Assembly (NCBI GenBank): GCA_013420905.1
Contig: JAAXNY010000005.1
Coordinates: forward strand, 1,364,001 to 1,428,000
Direction of reading: 5' to 3'
Length of the DNA: 64,000 nucleotides
Source: Collybia mongolica
Taxonomy: Eukaryota; Basidiomycota; Agaricomycetes; Agaricales; Clitocybaceae
Shown one piece after another: positions 1-9,927 of the stretch; positions within the stretch are counted from its first letter, which is position 1, and the number at the start of each line of letters is the position of its first letter. The position numbers and the translations under genes are program-made. The notes below the pieces were generated by a model. It was not told where the DNA came from, did no database searches, and saw only the letters and a list, made by a program, of their open reading frames with translations.

Positions 1-270
1 TGATCTCTTGGCATCTGACCAGATGACCAGATGCTGATCACTATCATACCAGATGATCAGATCCTTATCATCTTCTTATTGTTCTTATTGTCTTTACTCT
101 CCTTATTGTTCTAGCACATATATATAGGAGAGTAGATAGTCCTGAAGTCCCCAGTTACTTACTTCGGACTTCAGGTTAGTACAGCTTCTGTTTGATCAAT
201 AAACCAGTTACTTACTTCGGACTTCAGCTGTTGGCTGTCACAGACATCCCTGCACCTTCCTATTCTAATA
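1..270 (+). repeat. Copia family-A LTR, 5'-truncated by window edge
   Basis: Bases 1-270 match the last 270 bases of the 389-bp Copia LTR at 11221-11609 without gaps, ending in the family terminus TTCTAATA. No primer-binding site follows, so this is a solo LTR or the 3' LTR of an element lying left of the window. It has the C variant (AATAAACCAG) seen in the minus-strand Copia, not the A variant of the plus-strand copy. Confidence 0.9.
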
Positions 271-317
271 CATGCTTATGTTTGTCAACTACACTGTTGG
301 CAACATGACCCCTCACA
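271..317 (+). repeat. 3' end of an LTR-G family LTR
   Basis: The last bases (GGCAACATGACCCCTCACA) match the end of the solo LTR finishing at 9927. The rest of this LTR is missing or lies outside the window, displaced by the Copia LTR at 1-270. Confidence 0.6.
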
Positions 318-318
318 G

Positions 319-577
319 TGTTAATGGTGGAAGCCTAGAGCTGGAGTCCTGAGTAAGAAACTTGTATATTCACTAATATAAGTGAGTACTAACCTGGAGT
401 CCTGAGTAAGAAACTGGGGACTCTAGAATGAGCTATTCTATACTTATATACCTGTAGGAATAATAGTAGAGTATAATAGACAAAGGAATAATAGAATAAT
501 GGAATAATAGAACAATAGAACAATGAAAGAAGTGAAACAATACCAAGCTAAGCTATATATACAGGTCAATTCTAACA
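319..577 (-). repeat. LTR of a diverged Copia (family B)
   Basis: The stretch carries two copies of a GGAGTCCTGAGTAAGAAACT block that match in position the doubled GAAGTCCGAAGTAAGTAACT of the family-A LTR read on the minus strand. It ends in TTCTAACA and is followed by CCCCCC, the complement of a polypurine tract. This makes it the 3' LTR of a minus-strand element whose coding remnant lies just to the right. The left boundary is approximate. Confidence 0.7.
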
Positions 578-648
578 TACCCCCCTGACCTGGTGCATCT
601 CAATAAGAGTTACCAAAATCAAAATAGAGTAGTTAGAAATAAAACCAT

Positions 649-1070
649 TTAGGGTTTAATACCCATCATCTCCCTGCAGTATTGAACCTTGGAGAGTGTA
701 ACAGCCTTGGTAAGAATGTCTGCCACTTGAGCTGTTCCAGGAATGTGATAAGTAGAAATAATTCCACTTTCCACTTTTTCCCTTAACCAGAATAGTCTGG
801 TGTCAATATGTTTCATTCTTCCGTGGTGTTCAGGATTCCTGGTCACATTTAATGAAGACATATTGTCAATCATTAAAATGGAAGAGTTTTGGATAGGATA
901 CCCAAGTTCTTGCATGAGACTTCACATCCAGAGAATCTCCTTGCCTGCCTCCACAGCAGCAACATACTCCGCTTCAGTGGTGGACAGTGTAACAATTGGT
1001 TGCAGTTTGCTGCTCCAGCCTATTGCTCCTCCCCCCAAAATTGTGACATATCCACCAGTAGAGTGACCAT
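649..1070 (-). pseudogene. Copia-B Pol fragment (RNase H end)
   Basis: The minus-strand translation matches the C-terminus of the intact Copia polyprotein here: STGGYVTI, the LSTTEAEYVAAVEAGKE block, NPEHHGRMK, HIPGTAQVADILTKA and the final CREMMGI. One in-frame TGA lies after ILWM, where the intact elements have CGA (Arg), a CpG to TpG change. The 5' side stops abruptly near 1070 where a Tc1 relic begins, so gag, protease, integrase and most of the reverse transcriptase are gone. It belongs to the LTR at 319-577. It cannot make a working enzyme. Confidence 0.85.
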
Positions 1071-1078
1071 TTACACAA

Positions 1079-2083
1079 TTAATACTTGGTATGACCACCT
1101 TTTGCCTTAATAACTGCTTGAACCCTTCTAGGCATGCTTTCTATAAGTGTCTAGCATGTTTCTAGTGGAATTCCATTCCATTCCACTACCACCCTATCCC
1201 ACAACTCATGTACTCCTTTGGGGGCTGTTGGGTATTTCTTAAGTGCCTTCTTCAACACTACCCAGAGATGTTCAATGGGGTTGATGTCAGGGGATTGTGC
1301 TGGCCAGACCATAACATCAATGTTGTTGTCTTCGAACCACTTGGTTGCCTTGTTGGATGCATGTTTGGGGTCATTGTCCTGCTGAAACATCCTCTCTCCC
1401 TCTGGCATCTCCAGCTTTTTAAAGCTTTCCACTACTCCCCCATCCAAAATCTGGCAGTATTGGTCTGCATTCATAATCCCCTGGACCTCTGTAAGCACTC
1501 CTACTCCATTCCACCCCATACAACCCCACACCATAAGATTATTTCCTCCTCCATGTTTGACAGTAGGAGTGGTGGTTCTGTCAGAAAGTGGTTCTCCCTT
1601 CTTTTTCCAAGTATAAGTCCTTCCATCTGACCCAATCCTGTTGATTTTGACCTCATCTGACCATAAGATCCTTTTCCAATCCTCCACTGTCCAGTTTTCA
1701 TGGTATCTTGCCCATTGAAGACGTTGCAGTCAATGAGCCTTTTTGAGAAGAGGACGTTTTCTCTTGACAACACTACAAAAGTCATTCTTTTTGAGTGCAT
1801 TCCTGACTGTTTGGGGTGTGACAGGGTTGGGAAGAGTTTGGTTGATGAAATGGGTGGCCTCTACAGCATTATCAAGCCTTCCAGTGGTGATTTGTTGAAT
1901 AATTGACCATTTGTCACCAGGAGAGAGCTTAGAAGGACATCCCCCCCTGTGGTTTTCCTTGTCCATATCCAGTTCCTTCTTGATTCTCCCAATGGTAGAC
2001 TTTCCCAGAGTGGTTTTGGACTGGATCTGACACAAGGTATAGCCTTCTTGAAGAAGGGAGATCACAGAAAGGGGTAAAGCATC
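1079..2083 (-). pseudogene. Decayed Tc1-like DD34E transposase
   Basis: The minus-strand frame aligns along most of its length with the intact 339-aa transposase at 23579-24598. It keeps a PSKLS/NPVTPQTVRNAL helix-turn-helix region, LWSDEVKINRIGSDG with the first Asp, FQQDNDPKH with the second, and SPDINPIEHLW with the Glu. Two in-frame stops break it: TGA near 1728 where the intact copy has an Arg codon, and TAG at 1151 in place of a Gln codon. Both are C to T changes. The start Met and both terminal inverted repeats are not recognisable. It abuts the Copia-B fragment without the usual TA-flanked ends, so it is a truncated remnant. Confidence 0.88.
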
Positions 2084-2650
2084 AGTAAGAAGTAAACTAA
2101 TATTTGTGAAAGGAATAAGAACATATTACAGGGTAGATAGAATTACACCAAGGTAGTCTCAAGGTATACACCAGCATATAGGTGTATATACAATAGAGCA
2201 AGGTATATCTGAGCAACTAGATGTGGGGCACATATGTACTCACCTGACACACATCTGGTTTGGGCACTGGGGTGGTTGGCACTACTTGGTCTAGACAGCA
2301 CATCCAGGGGTGCACACCCACCCACCAGGTGATGGTTCTACCATATGGAATACACCACTGCACCACCCATATCCACCATGCAGGCTGCTCACTAGCAGAT
2401 GTGGGCAGGCAGTTACTGGTGATGTGGCAGGTGCCTCTGTGGTTCTTGTTGCAGCCCTTATTGTTGTGATTTGGCAGTTGTTATTATCACTGAGAGGGGT
2501 GGGTATGAGAGAGGGTGGTGGTATCCATGGCAGTAGGACCTGGCATTGTATTTGGTAGTGTTGTGCACAATTACAAGGCAGGGAGGTGATGGGAGGGGCA
2601 GCTGGGGATGTAGTGGTGGTAGTTGACAACAAGGCTGATGGGTGATGTGG
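2084..2650. other. Unassigned, repeat-like, no credible gene
   Basis: This contains open frames of low complexity rich in Pro, Thr and Ser (121 codons on minus at 2291-2656), poor in CpG like the surrounding TE relics. I recognise no domain. It is probably a decayed retroelement gag or filler. Confidence 0.4.
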
Positions 2651-3028
2651 TGTCATGAAAATTATATTCCCATCTTATCTCCGTCTTTTTGATCTTATCT
2701 TATCTCTTATCTAGGGGGATCGGCTGTTAATTCATCTATCCCCAGTAGTTACAATTCTCCCATCATTCCCATCATTCCATTTCATAATTTGATTGATGCT
2801 GTGCACTACCCTGGTTATGTTTGGTTTACCTTTCTCCATATTTATTCTACTCTAGTCCCCCTTAGGTAGTTGTATATATACTGCACCTCTAGCTACTTGT
2901 TCTGTAGTCTTGATCTCATCTATTCTCTGCAATACAGACAGGTCTTCTCAACTCTCTAACTCTTGTGCTATCTCTCCTCTTCTACTCTCCGATATCCTGC
3001 AGTGACTGTTATTGTTGCATCGCTGACA
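2651..3028 (+). repeat. Solo LTR, family C, with target duplication
   Basis: A 378-bp unit begins TGTCATG and ends GCTGACA, giving TGTCA/TGACA inverted ends. It is flanked by a perfect 5-bp duplication TGTGG at 2646-2650 and 3029-3033. It has a TATATATA promoter-like box near 2872. No internal element sequence remains, so this is a solo LTR left by LTR-LTR recombination. The 5-bp duplication fits a Gypsy or Copia integrase. Confidence 0.85.
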
Positions 3029-3033
3029 TGTGG

Positions 3034-3657
3034 CACCCACCAACAATACTCAGCCATTGCCAGTAATGGCCAAGAGTGGGCAGCAGGGGGTCATTATAAT
3101 AACAAGCAGCTTGGACTGGCAAGCTCATATTGCTATATGGTTAATCTGCATGCTTTATGCACATGACATATAACTTTGAGCCCTTGTATTTGACTCTCCA
3201 AAAATTTGTATTTTTGTGCATTAAATAAGCAATGGTAACTATGATTAAGCAAGCAATTTGGACAGTTTGCATGGACTCCATGAGGAGTTGTTTCAAGCTG
3301 TGTCTGAGCATCCAACTAACAGTGTGGATTTATGGAATTAGCTTTGACTTGGCTCAGATGCAGACTGCCAATTAAGCAGGGCTCTCTGCTAAATAGTGTC
3401 TGAGCTAGTTTGTAGATATCTGTATTTGTCTGTGTGGTCTGTGTGGCTCATATAGCTCAGTGTAAAGTCCCCAGAGAAGCTACTGATTTGGTTGTGTATT
3501 TGGAATATACAAATATGGATCTACATTTTCAAGTTTGTTAATTTTTTACACAGTCCATCTCTGGAGAGTCTGAGTCCCTACTTTACCAGCTGACTTGTTT
3601 TTAGAGGGAATGCCTAGATATATATGGTTACCTTTTGTTGTTGGATATTTGTATAGG
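3034..3657. other. Unassigned repeat-like stretch
   Basis: No gene is seen. A block near 3496-3550 (GGAATATACAAATATGGATC) resembles the block near 26712-26760 (GGAATGTACAAACATGGCTC), so both places hold fragments of the same old repeat. Confidence 0.4.
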
Positions 3658-3830
3658 TGTTAGAATGAGAAAGACCCAAGAGGAGAGAAGTTTCAGAAGT
3701 GTCTAGATGAAGCGCCAGAAATGACCACAACAGTTGTATTGGCAACAGTATGGCTAAGTCTAGTACAGGTGACTTGATGATGTGGCATTGAGCATGTGAG
3801 ACAAGAAGTCACATGATTCTAAATCTAACA
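3658..3830. repeat. 173-bp LTR-like unit with target duplication
   Basis: The unit begins TGTTAGA and ends TCTAACA, a perfect 7-bp inverted terminus, and is flanked by a perfect 5-bp duplication ATAGG at 3653-3657 and 3831-3835. The size and structure fit the solo LTR of a small (TRIM-like) retroelement. No similarity to the other LTRs here beyond the terminal TGTTAGA. Confidence 0.7.
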
Positions 3831-4062
3831 ATAGGATCTACATATAAACACCAACTTCTATTGGCAATTCATTTGGAGTTGTTGATATCATACACCATGG
3901 ATATGGGTGAAGTTGTAAGGGCATCACTTGTTTGTCCACATCTAGCCATCAGGATTGCTATTGCACAGCTTGCATAGCCTCACTGTTACATCTATCATCC
4001 TAATACTGTATGCATTGCCTTAACCCCTTGATAAATAGTAGTGTACTCTGGACTGACATATC

Positions 4063-4451
4063 TATTAGAATAGGAAGGTGCAGGGATGTCTGTGACAGCC
4101 AACAGCTGAAGTCCGAAGTAAGTAACTGGTTTATTGATCAAACAGAAGCTGTACTAACCTGAAGTCCGAAGTAAGTAACTGGGGACTTCAGGACTATCTA
4201 CTCTCCTATATATATGTGCTAGAACAATAAGGAGAGTAAAGACAATAAGAACAATAAGAAGATGATAAGGATCTGATCATCTGGTATGATAGTGATCAGC
4301 ATCTGGTCATCTGGTCAGATGCCAAGAGATCAAGAACAATAGAGACAATAGTCACCAGACCATGATAACCATCTGATAAGGATCAGGTGGATCAGGGGTG
4401 ACAGAAACAGCATAAGGCTGTGTATGGAGATGCATGTGGTCAGTTCTAACA
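4063..4451 (-). repeat. Copia-A 3' LTR (minus copy)
   Basis: 389 bp, ends TATTAGAA and TTCTAACA as read on the plus strand. It contains two direct copies of a 20-bp block around AGTCCGAAGTAAGTAACTGG, a TATATATA box and an AATAAA signal on the minus strand. Confidence 0.95.
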
Positions 4452-4540
4452 CACCCCCCTGATCTGATGCATCTCTAAACTAGAAAAGTATGCAAAAAGA
4501 ATAACTACCTAATGAAACAATAGAAAGAAAATCATTTGCT

Positions 4541-7500
4541 TTATGGTGCAATGCCCATCATTTCTCTGCAGAACTTCACTTTTGCAAGGGGAAGTGCTTT
4601 GGTCAGGATGTCAGCAACCTGTGCAGTACCAGGAATGTGGTGGGTGACAATGACTCCATTCTCAACCTGATCTCTAAGCCAGAAGAAGCGGAGATCAAGC
4701 TGCTTCATGCGCCCATGGTGCTCTGGATTCTTGGTAACACTCAGGGCAGACAAGTTGTCAATCATCAAAGGTGATGACACTTTGACTGTATATCCCATTT
4801 CATGCATCAAATTTCGCATCCAGAGAATCTCCTTGCCAGCTTCAACAGCAGCAACATATTCTGCTTCAGTTGTGGAAAGGGTCACAAATGTCTGCAGTTT
4901 GCTGCTCCAGCCAATAGCTCCTCCACCCAAGATAGTCACATAGCCACCAGTGGAGCGTCCAGTATCTGGGCAATCAGCATGGGAAGCATCGCAGTAGGAG
5001 GTGAACTCCAGGGGTAGACCATTAGCCTTGTACTGCAGCTTGTAATCCATTGTGCCTTTGCAATATCTGAGCATGTGCTTTGCAGCTGCCCAGTGTTTGG
5101 GGCCAGGATTGGAGTTAAAACGAGCAAGCTTGGATACACCAGCTGCCATATCAGCCCGAGTCATTCCTACAAGGTATTGGAGTGAACCAACTAGGCTGAG
5201 GTAGGGCACATTTTGCATTTCCTCAATTTCTGCATCGGTTTTCGGGCACATGTCCTTGCTGAGCACAATACCAGGAGGCAATGGCGTGCTGACAGAGTTG
5301 CAGGTTGTCATATCATACCTCTCAAGCATATCAACAATGTATTGACGCTGAGAGAGTGCAATAGAGCGTTTGGCACGATCCCTAATGACTTCTACACCAA
5401 GCAAGAACTGAGTGGGGCCAAGATCACGAAGTTTGAAATGCTGAGAGAGCTCTTTGATGGTCCTGTCAATGGCAGCATTGGATTTCGAAGCAAGTGTAAT
5501 GTCATCAATGTAAATGGGGACAATGATCTTGACCTCTCCCTTGACATACAGGTAGATAGAGCGGTCAGATTCAAGGCGTTTGAATCCCATTCCACTGAGA
5601 GTGGTGTGTAGCTTCTTGTTCCATTGCCTGGCAGCTTGCTTTAAGCCATAAAGCGACTTTTTGAGCTTGAGCACCTTGCCACCAAAGTCATAGCCCTCAG
5701 GAGGACGCATATAGATGTCCTCTTCAAGATCACCATTGGGAAAAGCAGAGGTGATATCCACTGCTCTCAACTCCATGTCCTCAATACCAGCAATTGCAAG
5801 AATGAGCCTAAGAGCTGCAGGGCGGAAAGTTGGTGCAAAGACCTCATTGTAGTCAATTCCAGGACGTTGTCCACAGCCCTTGGCCACCAGTCTGCCCTTA
5901 TATCGCTCCAATGTGCCATCTGAGTTGCGCTTGACCTTGAACACCCAACCTGATCCAATTGCCTTTTTGCCTTCAGGGAGATCAACAACATCCCAGGTGT
6001 TGTTATTGACCAGGGAGTCAATCTCCTCATCAGCTGCAGCCTGCCACTTGTCTGCATCCTTGGATTTCATTGCCATTTTCCAAGTCCTAGGATCTGGACC
6101 AGGTCCAGTAGCAGCACCAGCAAAGTGAATGTCCTGGTAGCCATCCTCATCAAGTTCTCCAAGTGTGAAGTTGACCTCCTCATCACTGTCTTCAGGAATG
6201 ACAGGAGAGTCCCTTGAGACAACCCACCATGATCCTGGGGGCCTTACAGACCGAGCTGACCTTCTCAATGGTTCAGATTCATCAAGGTCAGGATCATAAT
6301 CATTGCCTGGAAGTGGGTAGTTTGCAGGATTGATAGGAGGGACATTCACAGTGTGCTGGAGGCGAGGAGGATTGTGATTTTGAGAGGAGCTAGATGGAGC
6401 TGATGAGGGCTGGTGAGAGCGTGCACGAGTGCGTGCTGGAGAGGCATTGGAGGGGGCATTGCGAGGAGCACGACCACGTGGTCGGACAGGAGCAGCAGGG
6501 GCAGGGGCAGGAGCAGGAGCATTCTCATGTTTAATGGTAGCATTTGGCTTTGGAGCAAGATTTGGCATATCTGCAGATTCATCATCATCCCCCCCAAAAT
6601 CAGGTCCAGAGCCTGATTCCAAGCCTTCATCACCCTCAGCTGGCTTGACCTTAAGGTTAACAATGGGGTGGGGTGGAGGAGGGGCACTAGTGCGAAGTGG
6701 TTGCCTTAAACCAGGAAAGTAGCGCTCATCAAATTCAGCTCTCTCAGAAATAATGGTCTTCTTGGTGGTAGGATTGTAAAACAACCATCCCTTGTACCCA
6801 GCAGGATACCCAATGAATACACACTTTTCCATGTGGGACTGCAATGATTTGCGCTTATCCCTCCGAATGTACACATATGCAGTGCACCCCCAGACTCTGA
6901 GGTGTCCAACATCAGCCTTGGTGCCATACCAACCAACATGTGGTGTCTGTGGTGCAGCAGAGGTAGGAATGCGATTCCAGACATGTATGTGTGCAGCCAG
7001 ACAATGCTCCCAAAATGATGCAGGCAGGTGGGACTCAGTAAGCATAGCAGTAATGTCATCTGCCATGGTCCTGTTGGCTCGCTCAGCAACACCATTCTGC
7101 TGTGGTCTGTTGCGAGTAGTGTGCCTTCTCTCAATGCCACACAGGTCTGTGAATTTAATGAACTCATTGGACATGTACTCTCCCCCCTTGTCATCCTGCA
7201 TGGCCTTGATCTTCTTGTCTTTGAAGTGGTTCTCTGCATGAGCTTTAAAGACTTGGAATGCATATAGAGCCTGGCTTTTCCGCTTCAGTGGCACAGAAGC
7301 CTTGAAATCAGTGCAGTCATCAATGAATGTCATCCAGTAGAGTGAACCAGCATGGGATTTGACTGGTAAAGGCCCATGCAGATCAGTGTGAATGAGTTCC
7401 AGAGGCTCCTTTGCACGATGCCCAGTAGAGGGAAAGGGATTAGACTTCATTTTGCCTGCAAGGCAAGGTTCACAAATGGGATCTGGCTTCTGAGATGAGT

Positions 7501-8935
7501 TGACATCCATTCCTGTTACCAATTGCTCTCTGACCATTCTGCGCACATCTGCATAATTATGGTGTGCAAGGCGTCGATGCCACAGGGAGAAGTCAAGGGG
7601 CAGGGTGGAAGCGAGATTTGCATACTCCGAAATGGGTTCCACTGTTCCATCCAAGTGTGCACAGTTATTTGCATTAATGGAAGCACAGAACAAGTTGGTG
7701 TTGTCCTTCCTCAATCTGAACCACAAAGCCTGATTATCAACAAAGATGTTGAAGCCTTTGACTCTTGTTAAATATAGGATTGAGAGGAGGTTATTTCGGA
7801 GTTGGGGTACATGCAGGACTCTGGTAAACTCTACAGATTGAAGATTCTTTCCTCTTACAACTGGGTTGAAGACCACAGTGCCCACTCCAGCTGAATAAAT
7901 GATGCTGTTGTCTGCTAGCTTGATTGGGACGCGATGGGGGGCATAATTTCGGACCCAATGGCGATGAGGGGTCATATGAGAAGTGGCCCCTGAGTCTGCA
8001 AGCCAATTGAAGTCAGCATCAAGCTGGAGTGGAGTGGAAAGATCAGAATGATCAGGGAGACGAGTACTTGCATTGCCAGCAAATTCTACTTTGGGGTCAT
8101 CATCATTGGAAGTGTCCTTGTGCTCCTGTGCCTTATTAGCACCCTCATTTCGCTTTCTCTGCCTGGGCTTGTTGTTGCCAGTAGTCTGCTGCTTGGCATT
8201 GTCTCTGGCCCTCTTCTGTGCAGCTTCAAATGCAAAGCACTTGGCCATAATGTGGCCAGTCTTGCCACAGAAGTCACAAGAGAGCTTTGGAGTGCTGGCA
8301 GCCATTGCTAGCTGGTCAGAAGCCCGACGACGACGAGAGGTCTCCTCTGTGACAAAGGCTTGATGCACTGTAGCCTTGTCCAGTGTGTCCTTCATCAAGA
8401 GTGTGGAGACAAAAGCACTGTAGTCCTCTGGAAGGGCTCTGATCAAAGCCATAGAAGCGAGCTCAGCATCCAGTTCAGCTAGAGTAAAGCTGGCAGGGCG
8501 CAAATTTTGAATGGTGGAGATGGATTCCTCAACTCTGTTCATCAAACTCTGCAAGGATTCCTCCTCTTGCTTCCTGATAGAGAACAAATCGTCATAGGCA
8601 TTGAATCTGGTGCCCGGACGCCTCTGCATGTGCACAGCTTCAAGGGCAGTCCACATCTTGATGGGATCATCAGTGATCTTGTTGAAATGGATCTTCTGAG
8701 ATGGCTCCACCATTAAGAATATGTGACCAGCAGCTTTGTCTGATTTCTGAAGATAGGCATCAACAGCAGTGAGCTGCTCCAGAGTGGGAGGTGAGGACAG
8801 AGTAGGCTGTTTAGATGAGCCATCTACAATCCTCCAGAGGCCTTGGGAGCGAAGCCAGGCAGCCATATCACCAGCCCATGAAGTGTAGTTGTAGTCATTG
8901 AGGAGAGGAAAGGTGGGTTTAGTGAGGGAAGACAT
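4541..8935 (-). CDS. Copia Gag-Pol polyprotein, 1,464 aa
   Basis: A single uninterrupted frame encodes all functions of a Ty1/Copia element in the Copia order. Gag occupies residues 1-210, with a CX2CX4HX4C zinc knuckle at C220-C233. The protease active site is ADSGATS around D314. The GAG-pre-integrase HRRLAHHNY lies near 453. The integrase DDE residues are D518, D582 and E618 (35 residues between the last two). A Pro/Ala-rich acidic linker covers 750-900. The reverse transcriptase has YIDD at 1142-1145, and the RNase H covers about 1310-1440. No stop or frameshift is present. It differs from the plus copy at two residues: Arg691 (Gln there) and Val912 (Ala there). The start is the first Met after the leader. 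Likely active or very recently so. Confidence 0.96.
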   Translation of the reverse strand: MSSLTKPTFPLLNDYNYTSWAGDMAAWLRSQGLWRIVDGSSKQPTLSSPPTLEQLTAVDAYLQKSDKAAGHIFLMVEPSQKIHFNKITDDPIKMWTALEAVHMQRRPGTRFNAYDDLFSIRKQEEESLQSLMNRVEESISTIQNLRPASFTLAELDAELASMALIRALPEDYSAFVSTLLMKDTLDKATVHQAFVTEETSRRRRASDQLAMAASTPKLSCDFCGKTGHIMAKCFAFEAAQKRARDNAKQQTTGNNKPRQRKRNEGANKAQEHKDTSNDDDPKVEFAGNASTRLPDHSDLSTPLQLDADFNWLADSGATSHMTPHRHWVRNYAPHRVPIKLADNSIIYSAGVGTVVFNPVVRGKNLQSVEFTRVLHVPQLRNNLLSILYLTRVKGFNIFVDNQALWFRLRKDNTNLFCASINANNCAHLDGTVEPISEYANLASTLPLDFSLWHRRLAHHNYADVRRMVREQLVTGMDVNSSQKPDPICEPCLAGKMKSNPFPSTGHRAKEPLELIHTDLHGPLPVKSHAGSLYWMTFIDDCTDFKASVPLKRKSQALYAFQVFKAHAENHFKDKKIKAMQDDKGGEYMSNEFIKFTDLCGIERRHTTRNRPQQNGVAERANRTMADDITAMLTESHLPASFWEHCLAAHIHVWNRIPTSAAPQTPHVGWYGTKADVGHLRVWGCTAYVYIRRDKRKSLQSHMEKCVFIGYPAGYKGWLFYNPTTKKTIISERAEFDERYFPGLRQPLRTSAPPPPHPIVNLKVKPAEGDEGLESGSGPDFGGDDDESADMPNLAPKPNATIKHENAPAPAPAPAAPVRPRGRAPRNAPSNASPARTRARSHQPSSAPSSSSQNHNPPRLQHTVNVPPINPANYPLPGNDYDPDLDESEPLRRSARSVRPPGSWWVVSRDSPVIPEDSDEEVNFTLGELDEDGYQDIHFAGAATGPGPDPRTWKMAMKSKDADKWQAAADEEIDSLVNNNTWDVVDLPEGKKAIGSGWVFKVKRNSDGTLERYKGRLVAKGCGQRPGIDYNEVFAPTFRPAALRLILAIAGIEDMELRAVDITSAFPNGDLEEDIYMRPPEGYDFGGKVLKLKKSLYGLKQAARQWNKKLHTTLSGMGFKRLESDRSIYLYVKGEVKIIVPIYIDDITLASKSNAAIDRTIKELSQHFKLRDLGPTQFLLGVEVIRDRAKRSIALSQRQYIVDMLERYDMTTCNSVSTPLPPGIVLSKDMCPKTDAEIEEMQNVPYLSLVGSLQYLVGMTRADMAAGVSKLARFNSNPGPKHWAAAKHMLRYCKGTMDYKLQYKANGLPLEFTSYCDASHADCPDTGRSTGGYVTILGGGAIGWSSKLQTFVTLSTTEAEYVAAVEAGKEILWMRNLMHEMGYTVKVSSPLMIDNLSALSVTKNPEHHGRMKQLDLRFFWLRDQVENGVIVTHHIPGTAQVADILTKALPLAKVKFCREMMGIAP

Positions 8936-9312
8936 TGAAAAAAGCGAAATTTGGAGATGGGATAGAGACTCTGAGCAGGGTTTATATCAACCAGGAATAC
9001 AACCAAGGTCCTTTGTAACAACAAAAGGCAGGGTTCCACAGCTGAGCCTTCAGGAGTGTGTGCAGGAAGTGAGTGCTGAGAGTATTCTACTGTAACTAAT
9101 AAGCAATCCCAATTGTAGCACCTCCAGGAGCACCAGGATGATTACTGGGTTATTTCCTAGGTAGGATGAAAACCAACCCACTGAAGAGTATGGTCCCAAA
9201 AGTTGGATGCCCTTGTAACTAGAGGGGGAGCACAACACTATAAAGGCAAAAATGCGAAACAGAGACTGTATATAGGCAGCAATGGAGTGGATACTTGAAC
9301 TAGAGCTGTTAG

Positions 9313-9330
9313 AGCGCGGGGCCCATAACC
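9313..9330 (-). other. Primer-binding site, half-tRNA type (minus copy)
   Basis: Directly beside the 5' LTR; on the minus strand it reads GGTTATGGGCCCCGCGCT. Its complement, AGCGCGGGGCCCATAACC, looks like the D-stem/anticodon part of an initiator tRNA-Met (CAU anticodon in CCCATAACC) and not a tRNA 3' end. Drosophila copia is known to prime from such an internal tRNA fragment. Confidence 0.75.
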
Positions 9331-9719
9331 TATTAGAATAGGAAGGTGCAGGGATGTCTGTGACAGCCAACAGCTGAAGTCCGAAGTAAGTAACTGGTTT
9401 ATTGATCAAACAGAAGCTGTACTAACCTGAAGTCCGAAGTAAGTAACTGGGGACTTCAGGACTATCTACTCTCCTATATATATGTGCTAGAACAATAAGG
9501 AGAGTAAAGACAATAAGAACAATAAGAAGATGATAAGGATCTGATCATCTGGTATGATAGTGATCAGCATCTGGTCATCTGGTCAGATGCCAAGAGATCA
9601 AGAACAATAGAGACAATAGTCACCAGACCATGATAACCATCTGATAAGGATCAGGTGGATCAGGGGTGACAGAAACAGCATAAGGCTGTGTATGGAGATG
9701 CATGTGGTCAGTTCTAACA
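9331..9719 (-). repeat. Copia-A 5' LTR (minus copy)
   Basis: 389 bp, apparently identical to 4063-4451, including the C variant in AATAAACCAG (read on minus) that separates this element from the plus copy. Confidence 0.95.
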
Positions 9720-9927
9720 ATATCACAGATGGATTGTTGCATCAGTAGAGTTACTGATATCAGATTCTGTTGTTATTTGAGATGTAGCCACAATGTACTA
9801 TATACAAAGGTGCCCCTTCCTCTCCATGAAAGGGCACCTTTGTAATAGACTTGGATTGGGTTCTCTACTTGTGATCAAGCCTCTAGTGCTCTATACTCAT
9901 TCCTTTCTGGCAACATGACCCCTCACA

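Larger units (their letters stand above)
4063..9719 (-). mobile_element. Complete Copia retrotransposon, minus copy
   Basis: 5,657 bp. The 389-bp LTRs lie at 4063-4451 and 9331-9719. Target duplication ATATC flanks it. On the minus strand the order is 5' LTR, primer-binding site (9313-9330), leader of about 400 bp, one gag-pol frame (4541-8935), polypurine GGGGGG (complement at 4454-4459), 3' LTR. The two LTRs look identical to each other, which indicates recent insertion. All parts expected of an autonomous element are present and it has exactly the same length as its inverted partner at 11221-16877. Confidence 0.96.
3914..9927 (+). repeat. Solo LTR-G split by the minus-strand Copia
   Basis: The two parts are 3914-4062 and 9725-9927 (about 352 bp joined). 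Joined, they follow the LTR at 32615-33006 along its length. Terminal TGTAAGG and CCTCACA are flanked by a perfect 5-bp duplication GAAGT at 3909-3913 and 9928-9932, six kilobases apart in the present sequence. The inserted Copia has its own duplication ATATC at 4058-4062 and 9720-9724. Order of events: LTR-G element insertion, reduction to a solo LTR, then Copia insertion. Confidence 0.9.

Noticed and set aside
6346..6687. Leu/Pro-rich 113-codon frames in the Copia linker, also at 14253-14594
   Set aside because: Other-frame shadow of the Pro/Ala-rich linker of gag-pol.
9050..9409. 119-codon minus frame repeated at 11531-11890
   Set aside because: It is the Copia LTR end, primer-binding site and leader, present in both copies; no domain and no reason to be translated.
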